From Deinandra increscens subsp. villosa (lineage: Eukaryota > Streptophyta > Magnoliopsida > Asterales > Asteraceae), in the NCBI GenBank assembly GCA_039602395.1, contig JBCNJP010000023.1, positions 24,602,963 through 24,666,962 of the forward strand: a stretch of DNA of 64,000 bases. The letters are read 5' to 3'. The translations under genes and the position numbers were made by a program. Position 1 is the stretch's first letter. The number at the start of each line of letters is the position of its first letter. The notes below the pieces were generated by a model. The model ran no database searches. It was not told the origin of the DNA and saw only the letters and a list, made by a program, of their open reading frames with translations. Positions 21,894 to 33,519 of this stretch are shown in pieces.

Positions 21894-23070
21894 AGGGTAG
21901 AATACATCCTTCTTTTTTCCTACATCCTCTACGGATTAATGACAGCCACCCATTTTCCCCCCACATGCAAGCCACATGATATTTTCCCATATGCAAGGCA
22001 CATGCTCTTTCCCCCATATTGTTTAAACATTCGTAACTTTTTTATACGTCGATATTTTTGAAAAAAAAATCACCATAATTACGAGTGTTTTATTATCTTT
22101 CTAACGCCTATAGTGAAGCCATACTTTCGAGGGAATTTTTTTACTAGAAATGGGGGTCCTAAAACTGCGTAGATTTATGGTGTTTTTCCACTGTTTTTAA
22201 TGTATTTTTATGATGTTTAACTGTTTTTCATTGTTAGTTTAAATGTATTTTTATGGTTCTTTTCGTTGTTATTCTAACTGCACTTTTTATGGTGTTTTTC
22301 GCTGGTTATTTTTTAAGTGCACTTAATATGTTTTTCGCTTTTTCTTTTTAACTGCATTTTTAATGATGTTTTTCGTTGTTAGTTTAACCGCATTTTTTTG
22401 GTGTTTTGATGTTTATACTATCTGCAATTTTTTGTGTTTTTGATGTTTATACTAACTGCATTTTTTGGTGTTTTTCGTTGTTATTCTAACTGCACTTATT
22501 ATTGTGTTTTTCCGCTGGTTCTTTAAAACTAATATTTGTTTTGATGTGTTTTAACCAACTCATATACATTGGAAGTATATAAAGTTTTTAAACCAACCAA
22601 TTTTATACGTGTTGTGCTTTACGACCAGTATTACACACAACGCCCATTTAACTTAAGTATACGAATTGATGTTTTTTACATGTGACATGATGTTTTTTCA
22701 ATTGTATTAGTTCGATAAACATTTTAAAAAAATATCCAGATTGAAATAAGCACTAAAAAACACTTTAAAAAATTATAGTTTGAAGAACTGTAGATAAACA
22801 CCATAAATCTGCTCAGTTTTTTGAACCCCATTCCAGGTAAAATAAAAAGTCTCAAAAGTATGTCTTCACTATAGCGTTGGAAAGATAATAAAACGCTCGT
22901 AATTATGGTGTAATTTTTTTTGAACAATATTGAGGTATAAAAAAGTTACAGACGTTTAAAGAATATGGGGGAAAGAGCATGTGCCTTGCATGTAGGGAAA
23001 TGAGTGGCTCTCATTAATCCAATTAATCCGTAGAGGATGTAGGCAAAAAGAATGATGTAGGATAACTTCA
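21890..23070. mobile_element. Foldback element with ~280-300 bp inverted arms
   Basis: The left arm (about 21890-22190) and right arm (about 22785-23070) are imperfect reverse complements. Shared blocks include CTACATCCTCTACGGATTAA, GGCACATGCTCTTTCCCCC, CATAATTACGAG, TTTTATTATCTTTC and GATTTATGGTGTTT. The centre (about 22200-22560) is an irregular tandem series of GTGTTTTTCGTTGTTA-like and TAACTGCATTTTT units. No ORF of substance. The left end abuts (TA)n; the terminal bases and target duplication are not resolved. The superfamily is unknown. Confidence 0.75.
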
Positions 23071-23514
23071 CTAAGTTAAAAAAAAAAACCTCATTTATGC
23101 AAAAAAGTAAAAAAAAAACGCCTAGTAAAAAAAATTTAATAAATATTTTATAACCGATTTTTTTGCAAAAATATGTTAATCGGCCAAAAATATTTTATAA
23201 CCGATTTTTTTACACATTTTATTACATATGTAACAAGGCATGTTACATAAGTAACAGGATAATGTTACATATGTAACATGGGTAATTTACATATGTAACA
23301 TGACGTAAAGCCAGATTTCGGAAATTTAAAAAAAAAAAAAAACCTACTCGGCGTTATTTTGATTTTTTTTTTCCACCATTGGGCTTGTATTAACGCATAG
23401 AATCACTAAAAAAATTTAAAGAAAAAAAATCATTTTAGGGACGTTTTATCTTGGTTTTCACGGTTTTTCAAACTTGAATGGGTTTTCATTATATCCCTCC
23501 CCTATATATATATA
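23071..23514. other. AT-rich spacer with GTTACATATGTAAC palindromes
   Basis: About 23215-23305 holds several copies of the palindrome GTTACATATGTAAC or close variants (TTACATATGTAACA, GTTACATAAGTAAC). A-runs surround them. No gene is seen. Confidence 0.6.
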
Positions 23515-23695
23515 GGGAGAGGATCATTTGAGAACCAATTTGATTTGAGAACTAAAAAGAACTAATCTTAGCCACTAGTTTATATATATGGAAACCCCCC
23601 CCCCCCCCATGAATTTGAATGCTCCCCCCTTGAAAATTAGTGGCCTAAATTGGTTCTCAAAAGTTCTCAAAAGAAACAGTTCTCATTTGAACCTA

Positions 23696-23699
<4 letters not shown>
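23515..23699 (+). mobile_element. TA-bounded MITE family A, copy 3
   Basis: Starts GGGAGAGGATCATTTGAGAA and ends TTCTCATTTGAACCTAACCC, about 185 bp. A short TA run lies on the left and about 60 bp of (TA)n on the right (23700-23759). Central C-run as in the other plus-oriented copies. Confidence 0.85.
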
Positions 23700-23759
<60 letters not shown>

Positions 23760-23763
<4 letters not shown>

Positions 23764-24161
23764 CCACCTTTTTGTAAAACCTGGAAAACTAGTTACATCA
23801 GTGCAACATTAGTTCTAAACAAGAAATCGCACCTTATTTGAACATTTTACATCAGGTGTAACATAGTTATTTTAATTTAACATTAGTTCTAAATAAGAAA
23901 TTGCACCATATTTAAACATGTTACACCAGGTGTAACATAGTCATTTTTGTTACACAGGTGTAACCATCATTGCTATAGTTACATATGTGCAACAATAATA
24001 ACTAGGTTTTATGGTGTTATACGTAAGAGAGAGATAAAATATAGATATAAATAATAAAAGTCAAATCAAAGTTGGACAACCAAAATATTATTTAGGTATT
24101 TTACTAAAATACCCCGGGTTTTCTAATATTTAGGAGGTTTTCTAATAATCCTCTTCCTATA

Positions 24162-24173
<12 letters not shown>
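23760..24173. other. Spacer with imperfect direct repeats of GTGTAACAT type
   Basis: A block of about 85 bp (ACATTAGTTCTAAA ... CAGGTGTAACATAGT) is repeated twice (about 23805-23950), with several TTACA..TGTAAC near-palindromes. No gene is seen. Confidence 0.5.
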
Positions 24174-24231
<58 letters not shown>

Positions 24232-24235
<4 letters not shown>

Positions 24236-24387
24236 TAGGTTCAAATGAGAACCAATTGTTTTTGAGAACTTTTTAGAACCATTCTGGGCCACTAATTTTC
24301 ATGGGGGGGATTTCCTTATAGATAACTAGTGGCTCAGAATGGTTCTCAAAAGTTCTCAAAACCAATTGGTTCTCAAATGATCCTCTC

Positions 24388-24390
<3 letters not shown>
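24232..24390 (-). mobile_element. TA-bounded MITE family A, copy 4 (inverted)
   Basis: About 159 bp in opposite orientation: starts GGGTTAGGTTCAAATGAGAA and ends CTCAAATGATCCTCTCCCT. Flanked by (TA)n at about 24174-24231 and 24391-24433. Internally more palindromic than the other copies: GCCACTA near 24280 mirrors TAGTGGC near 24329, and GGTTCTCAAAAGTTCTCAAA lies near the right end. Confidence 0.85.
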
Positions 24391-24433
<43 letters not shown>

Positions 24434-24435
<2 letters not shown>

Positions 24436-24834
24436 TGAGGTTCATTGTAGACTTCTTAAAAAGTGTAGACCCGTAGACCCCTATATTGTTTTATAAAACT
24501 CACTAAAATTTATAAAACTCATTGTTGTTGAGTTTGGTTTTTTTATGTGATAAGTTTTTAAAAATAAAAAGAAACCTAGAAAGTTGTTGGAAACATTAAA
24601 ATATAATTGTTGTTAAAAAGGTTATATTGTTCTATAAAACTCATTAAAAATTATAAAACTCATTGCTGAGTTTTAAAACTCACTGTTGTGTTTAAAACTC
24701 ACTACAACTTTAAAAATCGATGTTCTATAAAACTCATTGAAAATTATAAAACTCGCTACAAATTATAAAACTCACTCTTAAGTTTGAAACTCACTGTTTT
24801 TAAAACTCACTGCAACTTTAAAAATCGATGTTCT
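24434..24834 (+). repeat. TA-bounded repeat family B, truncated by the duplication edge
   Basis: Starts GGTGAGGTTCATTGTAGAC next to (TA)n, then carries TATAAAACTCACT blocks like 3004-3324. The homology stops inside the element at 24834, exactly where duplication copy 2 begins, so the breakpoint cut this repeat. Confidence 0.7.
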
Positions 24835-25674
24835 AGGGTTCAAGTATAGAGGTGATTGTTGAGTATTAGGGTGGACAAGGTTAGGAAACAAAGACTAGGG
24901 TGGTGGTGGGGTTGCATTCGGTTAAACCGAATAAAGAAAGGGAGCAAAGGAGAGTGAAGTTCGATCCACATGGGAGGCGGTCAATGGTGATGGTGAGGAT
25001 CGAAAGGCAAAGGTGGTGGGTCAGTGTTCGACGTGCATGGTATCCATGCAAAGGTGATGGGTCGTCGAGTCGTATACGGGTCGAGCGGGTTTAAATCGGG
25101 TGAACAAGTGTCGGTTGAATGGAAATTAAACAAGGGTAACAAGTCTTGGATGTCGATGATTATATAACTATTAAAATCTTTGATGGTTTTAGATAAAAAG
25201 GGTAACGTTAAAATAATATATGAACGTTAGACGAGTTTATTGACAACGCCAAATGGTTTCTATCTATAATAATTTAGATAAAATGGCTTCAAACAAACAT
25301 AAAATGGGAACGAGTTAGACGTAAAATATTTTTTGTCATTAAACTAAATTTTAATAAAATAAAAAGTCTAAAGGCTGGCGGATGATGACGTATTAAATAA
25401 ATAGTACGAAGACGGTAAAAAAATACAAAAAGTAATTATTTATTATTCTCAATATTAAAATTCCAACGATCATGCTAAGAATTTTCTATCATTAAGGTCG
25501 ATTCGACATTGTCGTAGGCTCAGTCAAGATATGTATATACGGTAGCATGTGAGGTAACCTAATTTTAAAAAAAAATCAAGTCTAATGCAACAGATACACA
25601 GATAATACACAGATAAAATGTCCCATCAAAGGTTAGGGTTGACCAGGGAATTATCGGGTTGTCACACCATGAGT

Positions 25675-28172
25675 GACTAAACTGTTATACTCATTTGGGG
25701 GAAAACAAATATTCGATGGGTTAGTAAAATGAGTTTATGAACTATCCTTAAGGTATGTGTTAATGACTTTGAGAAAAGCTCTATATTTTGAAAGTTTATT
25801 ATTAATGTTTAAGAACAAACGTGTCTTGTGTATTGTGGACCATTTTTGTCATCAAAAGCACATTAGTCGGTGAGTGACACCGGACTAGAAAACGATGTAA
25901 AATCTACACAAACAATGACTCGCACCTCGGGGAAAACAATGCATCCGTGTGTTTTATATCTATGTAAAAAAGCACGGGACTCACGCGAGAGCGGTTTAAA
26001 GGTATTGGTTGGGATTCTGGATTGGTAATATTTTGCCACTTCACATGTGCGAGAGCGGTCGTTTGTGGACTTGGCTTTAGCTACGACTGAGTATGTACAC
26101 ACGAGAGCGGTGAACTGGAGGAAACGGGCCCTTCCTCCTTATAAAATATTTTTACTCAATAATATAATCTGGTGCGTGGGTTGTTCCCTTTATGGTTCAT
26201 GATAACATATCTGTGTGTAACGATGCTTTGACATATGGTCCTATGACTAAATGGCATTAACACACGCTATATTTTTTACTTAATAAAACGATTAAGGGAA
26301 GTTTATATGCAATACGGTTACCAACTTCACCATTGGCGAGTCCTCCAAAGTGAGATTATCTTCGACTGAATTAACTTAGAACTTGTTTATCTTAGTTTTC
26401 TTTCTTATTTTATTTCTAAATATATCAACTTTTGGTTCGGTTAGACGTTGATGAAGGTTTAGTATCAAGAGCCCTCAAACGTGTATCCTTGAAAAACCTT
26501 GTTATCTTACCATCACTATATTACATTAACCGATGGGTGCATTTGCCTTAACGTATGGTGTTTGATGATTGTTTATTATGGTGTTTTGTAAATTTGAACA
26601 TGTACAATAGTGGTGTTAAAATTGACTCATAATTGTCATATTCGTATACACACCCCCACACAGGTTATTGTTCATTACATCTGATGTTATATGTATGATG
26701 TTGAATTTCTGCTTATGATGACCCTATTTGGTGTTCTTGGTGACTGGATGTTAAGATCTTTATGGTTTTAGGCAATGACAAGACGTGCCTTTTTTGGTTA
26801 TCGCGGTAGTTGGCCTCTTCTCGGTCTGAGCTTCAAGGCTGTGATGATCACTGAATTTGTGAGCCTTTATTATTTTGGAAGATCTAGAACATTTCCATTT
26901 TAAAATTCTGTATTTTTTAATTTGTGGTTTTTTTACCATGGAGAATGGTTCTATTGTTTTGGTTTGAAGTTATGTTAGTCCTTTGAGACTATTATGTCTA
27001 ATCTAAAAATTATAATCTACTTGCTTTTGTGTTTATTGTTTTGCTTAGAAGTTATGTTAGTCCTTTGAGACTATTATGTCTAATCTAAAAATTATAAACT
27101 ACTTACTTTTGTGTTTAGTTCTTGAAATCTGAAAATCAAAATTGTATCCACTTGAACGTGATGATCGGTTAAAAACATCTTAGCCTTTTTTATTATTCTG
27201 TGAATAAAAAGGCACTATGCAAAATATGACATAAATTTCCCATATTTGACCTTAAATTTACATAAACCAATTAACATTTTTTTCATTAAAAATATATTAT
27301 GCAAATTGTGGAACTACGGTAATGCAATTGCCACAATGAAAGGAGCACAACACTAGGTATGAATTAATTAGTCGACTAGACTTTCACACTTGTACACCAA
27401 AAAAAAAACCCTAAATGAACTACAAATTTACAAAGATTAATAAGGACTCAATATCAACAAACTAAAAGAAAAACTAAGTGAACCACGAAACAGCAAAAGC
27501 TAATAAGGACTTCTCGTGAACCACGAAACAGCAAAAGCTAATAAGGAGCACGCCAAAAGGCGCTAATCCACAACTTGTTTGAGAGCAGGGTTGAGAGCAT
27601 TTTTTGAAATTTAAAAGTCTCACAACAATCATAAAATAACCATCTTACAATGGTCAAATGGTTATAATTCTAGCTGGAATTGGGTTCAAACGGGCAACCA
27701 AATAACTGAACGAGTAGGCAGGTAACATGTGATAACGCACAGTCATCATTATTGGCTTATCGCCTACCTCACATTCACACAATAACCAAAAACAGTAACC
27801 CATAAAAACATCAACCTGCTGCGACACAAAAGTAAGGGAAAAAACCATATATAGCAGGCTAATCCAAGCAGGCTAATCCAAACTAACCCATAAAACATTA
27901 AGCTGCATGCTTCAACTCAAACCCGCTGCACAAACCCAAGCCAACCCGCTCCTTTCATCACTTTATCCCAAGCTGCATATTTTTTATTGATGGCTCAACA
28001 CAAACGCATGAAGAGTTCTCCTTTGAGCTATGCCACCCAAAGAATTAATTAGCAGTTGCCAATATGGCCCTTTCGTAAAGAATATCAAAGTCTGCAGTCC
28101 TAAAAAAACAAGACGAAAGACTAAATACAAAACAATACAAAACCTTTTGCAGGTGAGATGAAATGACTTTCT
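25675..28172. other. Non-coding flank 3' of ABC1K copy 2
   Basis: Duplicate of 8597-11092 with the same CGAGAGCGGT motifs and small direct repeats. The TATAAAAGG of copy 1 is TATAAAATA here. No gene is seen. Confidence 0.6.
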
Positions 28173-31100
28173 CTACGGAGCCATCACGCTTTCGATTGTG
28201 TAGGTTAGTGACTTTGCCCAGTCTTCTTTGAGCAACAATGTTTGAAGTGTGTGCATTACATCGTAATCAGGGTCAAGCTTCCGTTGCCAACCCTACAAAA
28301 AACAAACTACCAAGTTAAGACATACTTCAACATGATGAGTAACAGGGTACATGCACACACTACTAAAAGCCACAACACTTGCTGACAGAAGCAGCAAAAT
28401 GGACGGGTCAAACAGGTTAAGCTGCGGGATAACTATCCATTTTTAAATAGTTGATAAGCTAAATACGGTTCCAACATATAATCTGACTTTGTAAATAATG
28501 CGACTGAGATGGGATGTTCTAATACATTTTCAATACTCTTTCAGATGGTTGTCAAGTTTCAACCAGTTAAACTCTTCTTTCTTAATCAAGCTTAACCCAT
28601 TTGAGATAAAAGACAACCAAATCAAGCCCCATTAACTGGACCAAAATTGCCAGCTCTTAGCTTGACCTGGAGTAGGGTCCAGTAGCAATTACCAATTACA
28701 GGAGCAGGGTTACCTCAAGAACAAGAGTTGTAACCATCACGGTGCAGACATTTCCATCCACATTGACTCTGTGACGCCTCACTTGCTCTAGCACTTGATG
28801 CATGCAATCAGCAGGATGTACGATGTCACCCTCTGGACTACCCCAGAAATCAAAAGCCTCGGTAACTTCCTGTAACCCAAAAAATCAACAGACATTATAA
28901 AAATATAGTTATTATTTAAGCTGTTCATTCTAAAGCGAAAAAAGTCCTAAAAACAGAAACAAAGGGAAAAGGGAATTACCTTAACAAAAGCCTGAGGATT
29001 AGGACAATTCTGTTGTTTTGATAACCTCAAAGTGCACTCCGCTGCAGTTTTTCCATCTCTTCGAGCAACAGCCTTGAAAAATTCCAACAAATTAACTCTA
29101 TCACTCTTTGAAAGTTCAGCAGTCATGCCTACATCAAGGAATATGACATGTGGCTTTGATTTGAAAATCCCTTTACGAGATGATTTGCTCCGGACAAGAA
29201 TATTTCCAGGATGCATGTCAGCATGAATGAAGTTGTCCACCTGAGAAATGAAAAGAATATATTCTTGATCAAATATACTGCTATGTTTCTTTGCAAATTA
29301 AGTTGTTTGTACACTTGTACAGCATACATAAGTTTGGATTAAGTTGTTTCTTGTTCTAATTCACAGGTGTACAGAAAAACTTCATCTTTTTGTTACTCTG
29401 CTTCGTCAATAATACTATCTCTCTTCTCTGCACTAAGGGATGCTCATGGTACTGTTCCGGCTTTGATAAGGCTGAACTACTAACTATGGTTACAGGAAAC
29501 GAGCAACCAAACCGGCTGGGCTGGCTGGGTCGGTCCGGACTGGCTGGTTATTACCAGTATGCGGGTTTAATATTTTGGTTTTGACGGTTTCAAAAGTTTT
29601 TTTTTTCAAATAATTAGTTTGTTGTCTTGAAAATTTTAACCATGATAAAAATAATACATATACAAAACTATATATTCCAAAAATGAAAAAATATATTAAT
29701 AATAAAGGGTCAAACTAAACCTAACTGTTAAACCATGAAAACCGAACTGTTCCGTTCTCAAACCAGCTAACAAGCTTCATTTGGACAGTTCGGTCAGTTA
29801 CAACGCTTTATGAACACCACTGAAAAGGATGTTGTACCAAATAAACAAGATCAATAAAATGTTACCCTTGTGCTCATGATCTAGTGATGTATGCTTTTTA
29901 GGCATCAAGTAGTTTACATGCTTTATAAGCAGGACTTTGTCGTCTGTGGGCGCTACTAGTATGTATGTATAATACTATAACATAATTGCAATCCTTTTTG
30001 AAGGGATAATTATCTTACCAGCAGCATTTTTAAAAGAGCATGCGTCCCAATGTGTGCAAGAGAACTCTTAAGTCGAACATGTCCTTCAAGCTCATCAACA
30101 TAACGTGATACACTTTCACCTTGTTCAAAAGTTTCAACCAAAACAGCAGGATGTACAAGTGGATATACAGGTTTAGGGAAAGAAACATCCCTCCAGCTGC
30201 GAAAATTATATATAAATCTACTCAAATGAGCAGCTTCCCGTGCAAGATCAACTTGTGACATCATAAAAACTGCAAACTGTTGAACACTTTCATCTAATCT
30301 CAACCAATTAAGTGTAGGAATGAATTTAGACATCTTTGCAACAATATTAATAATCTCAAAGTCTCTTTTAATTGATTCACCGACTCCAGGATGTCTAACT
30401 TTAACTGCAACTAATAAAGGCTTGTCACGCTTGCCACGATATCTATACCTCAAAGAAGCACGATGGATTTGCGCAATGCTTCCAGAAGCGACAGGAACTT
30501 CCTCAAAATCATCAAAAACTTCTGATATTTTTCGACCAAAAGCCTTTTCAATCGTCTTTTTTGTGTAAGCAAAGCTATGTTCAGGAGCCTTGCTGTGAAG
30601 CTTAGAGAGCTCGGTGCACAAGTCTGTAGGGAAAAGGTCAGGCCGTGTGGCGGCCCATTGACCCCATTTTATGAATGCAGGACCCGCAATTTCTAAAGTA
30701 CGGCGTACAAGATGAAGCCATTTTTGTCTAGAGGAGGTCCCAAAATACTCCACGAATGGAGCCATTGCCATACTGGGTGAGAACAAAATTGCCAAATAAA
30801 TAGCTCTGAACAGCAACATTGCACCTTCAACTACCGAAGCCAATGATGAAATCAAGAACGCATGACCGTTTTCAGCACGTGTGTATAAATTATTTCTTGG
30901 CTGAAAAGTGGTAAAGTTTGATCCTCCATCTGCTAACACCACCATATTGCCACATGTGAAGGCGGCTAATATACCAGGAAGAACAACATACGAACGACTC
31001 AATGCCAAACTAAATGCTTGAGCAAACCTATTTATTCCAGGAATTTGCTTATCTCGATCCAAATTCATGGAAAGCCTCCTCCAAGCTTTTTGGGCATGGT

Positions 31101-31251
31101 GTGTTATTGTGTTATTGACTGAATAGTTTCTGTTGCAGAATGTACTCTTGCCAATACATAACTTGGATTTACATGCCAAGATGGAAGCAAACCCTCTATT
31201 ACTAGAATACATCATGTTGTATTTGAAGCTACCGAGACCAATTTTAACCAT
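28173..31251 (-). CDS. ABC1/UbiB-family atypical kinase (ABC1K), copy 2
   Basis: Same four-exon structure as copy 1: 31251-30019, 29240-28980, 28869-28714 and 28292-28173, all in phase 0, 589 aa. KxGQ (195-198), ASGSIAQ (255-261), Lys284, HADMHPGN (417-424) and Asp447 are all conserved, so this copy should also encode a full-length protein. By eye it differs from copy 1 at six residues, all in exon 1: R13M, N55K, G114T, V144A, L155I and Q177K, with about seven silent changes in the same exon; the other exons encode identical protein. None of the six touches a catalytic motif. The Harbinger element lies about 840 bp upstream of the start codon. Whether this is a true paralogue or an alternative haplotype is unresolved. 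Confidence 0.9.
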
Positions 31252-32088
31252 TGACCCATCTTCTCCATTGATCCATCCCCTCCTAATAGTTCTGATCACC
31301 CAAAGCCTATATTTAAAATAAGTGAGTTGAATTTCAATGAACCAATGCAGAAAGCATAAAAAAAAATTATCAGAGTAGAATCATTTATCAAATATATTAA
31401 AAATATCCAGAATTTTGGTATTGAATTACAAAAGAAGTAAGCTGTGGCTTATGTTAATACTCTTGACTAGATATTCTATGACCAAATTATTAGTTGATAC
31501 TACTAAATAGTACAGATCTAACTATAGGCTGATAGAAATGGGATCTTGCAAACTATATATTGGGTTATTTGCATTGGCGAAGACAAAATGTTGATGAAAA
31601 ACGCCCTTGATCGAGGTTAACAATTCCTTCATTACAACATCAGGCTTTCCCAATACATGCTAAAAGCGCATATCGACAGAAGACATGTATCAGCAATCAA
31701 TTCATCGAAAAGCAGAAACCGAAACCCTAACAAAATTCCAGAAAGAAGGAAAGGAAAGGGAATTAGAACCTTGACATGCCGAGAAGAGATTGAAGTTAAT
31801 TTGTGTACGAGCTTAATCGCGAGCATTTTCTACGGATACGATTATCGGGAAGAAGGAGAAAAAAGTTCAAGATTCCTTCGCCACCATATATGATCATCAA
31901 AGGTCGGTTTGATCGAAAGCTATGGCGGCGTTTCGGAGAGACTTTTGTTTTGGAGATTGTAATTGTAGGGTGAATTTCATATTTCATGGAGGACAATGCA
32001 TCTACGTGTACAGATGTGATGCACTAACGTACAACTTTCAACTGCAAAATTTTCGCCCTTAGGTTGTGTGTACAGGGTTACAAGGGGG
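31252..32088 (-). promoter_or_regulatory. Leader and promoter region of ABC1K copy 2
   Basis: Equivalent to 14189-15027 of copy 1: the splice acceptor before GCTTTGGG, the pyrimidine-rich leader with the MLAIKLVH uORF (ATG at 31826) and the upstream GGCGGCG block are all retained. The Harbinger element begins at 32092, close upstream. Confidence 0.45.
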
Positions 32089-32389
32089 TTAGGCAGGAGG
32101 GAGTGGTGTCAAATACGCCGCTGGCGCCGGCGGCGTCGCCGGCGAACACCGCCGCCAGGCCTGCGGCGCCGCCAAAAACAATGTCTTCAAACTAGTTTTC
32201 GCCGGAGTTGTGTGGTGGTGGGGCCCGCTCAAAGAGCCGTTGGTAACGGCTATTTCTATTAAAAAAAAAAAACTTTTTTTTTTCAAATTTAACACTATAT
32301 ATATATATATATACCCACTACCTATCAAATACCCACATTCATCTCAAATACTCATTCACTTCAAAATTTAACTCCAACTTCACCTCAAA

Positions 32390-32776
32390 ATGTATCAACG
32401 ATGGTCTACCGACGAAGAGGTTGCGTTAGCTAACGCTTGGGTGCACGTCTCCAACGATAAAGATAGTCACTCAAAACCGCTTAGTTTCTGGTGTCAAGTA
32501 CTTGAACACTTCAACAAAGAACTTGGTGGTACCAACAAAACCAAAGACCAGTTGAACTCGAAGTGGCAGAAAATGAACGACAAAGTCAACAAGTTCGAAG
32601 CTGTGTACTCCGAGATTGAACGAAAAGCTACACTAGCGGATCTTGAATCGGGTTTGATGTTTAAGGCGTTTCACGAATACCGCAAAGTTCATGACAAAAA
32701 GGGTTTTCAACACGTCGAGGTTTGGACAATAATGAGGGAGCATTTCCAACGGGCGTCAACTTCGGGGAGTAACTAA
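32390..32776 (+). CDS. Myb/SANT-trihelix-like protein of Harbinger ORF1 type
   Basis: 128 aa, starting MYQRWSTDEEVALANAWVHV. The W-(x)3-E-(x)2-L-(x)2-A-W pattern, then FWCQVLEHFNKELG and LNSKWQKMNDKVNKFEAVYS, form the three-helix Myb/trihelix DNA-binding domain found in plant Harbinger ORF1 proteins, which help transposase bind element ends. The ORF is almost only this domain (residues 1-75) plus a helical tail (FKAFHEYRKVHDKKGFQHVE). It lacks the long N-terminal QP region and the RSKTSE/coiled-coil C-terminus seen at 16562. A TATA run (32297) and a CA-rich leader precede it. Intact, so possibly expressed; the partner transposase must be elsewhere. Confidence 0.75.
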   Translation: MYQRWSTDEEVALANAWVHVSNDKDSHSKPLSFWCQVLEHFNKELGGTNKTKDQLNSKWQKMNDKVNKFEAVYSEIERKATLADLESGLMFKAFHEYRKVHDKKGFQHVEVWTIMREHFQRASTSGSN

Positions 32777-32967
32777 AATGTTTGTGATGTCCTTTTTTAT
32801 TTAAATAAATGTATTGTTTTTTAATAAATGTAGTATGTTATTTTTAAATAAATGTATTGTTTTTTAATAAATAAAACATTAAAATAAACCCACAACTTAA
32901 GATATTTATTAAAACTGAAATACAACATAAGATACTTATTCAAACTGAGACACACGCACGTAGATTA

Positions 32968-33519
32968 TTAACCAGACGAGTAGCCATCTGAGACATAGTC
33001 CTCTGGATAGTGTACTTGGCCATAGTACCAAGCCTCAAAATCATCAAGGTTGTTCATCCTAGGTTGTTCATCCCTAGCTTCTGCTTCCCTTTGCATCTCA
33101 AAGATGACTTCCCACTCTTCAGCATGGTCATCATCAACAAATGGTGGGGATGGTGTACGACCAACACGAGGTTGTCGTACTCTTCTTGCAGCAGCAGGTG
33201 GAGGTGGTGGTGGTTGGTAAGGTGGAGGTGGTGGTGGTTGGTGAGGTGGAGGTGGTGGTGGTTGGTGAGGTGGAGGTGGTGGTGGTTGGTGATGATGGTG
33301 GTGGTGCTGGTGCTGGTGGAGGTGATGGTGGATGTGGTTGAACTGGTTGGGTACTTGAGGTTGAGGTGGTGGTGGTGGTGGTGGAAGTTGTTGTTCATAG
33401 CGGGTTAACCACAACATCCGGTAGTGCTCTGAGACATCTTCAGGAGGTGTGCTAGACATGTTGGTGGAGGTTGGTTGATGGTGGTGAAATGAGGCTAGAT
33501 GTGTGAAGCTGAGTTCCAT
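32968..33519 (-). CDS. Pro/His-rich protein of unknown function inside the Harbinger element
   Basis: 183 aa, starting at 33519 with MELSFTHLASFHHHQPTSTN. The middle (residues 45-105) is runs of proline and histidine from GGT/GGTGGT repeats (PPPPPPHQ repeated). The C-terminus is acidic with EEWEVIFEMQREAEARDE and NLDDFEAWYYGQ, which look like genuine coding sequence with aromatic residues. Converges with the trihelix ORF with about 190 bp between stops. It occupies the place where a Harbinger transposase would be but has none of its motifs; I do not recognise it. It could be the remains of a transposase N-terminus expanded by a repeat. Confidence 0.5.
   Translation of the reverse strand: MELSFTHLASFHHHQPTSTNMSSTPPEDVSEHYRMLWLTRYEQQLPPPPPPPQPQVPNQFNHIHHHLHQHQHHHHHHQPPPPPPHQPPPPPPHQPPPPPPYQPPPPPPAAARRVRQPRVGRTPSPPFVDDDHAEEWEVIFEMQREAEARDEQPRMNNLDDFEAWYYGQVHYPEDYVSDGYSSG

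Noticed and set aside
20013..24292. Ile/Tyr-repeat ORFs
   Set aside because: Translations of (TA)n microsatellites.
33010..33408. Plus-strand Trp/Val-rich ORFs opposite the Pro/His ORF
   Set aside because: Antisense reading of the GGT repeat with no plausible protein character.
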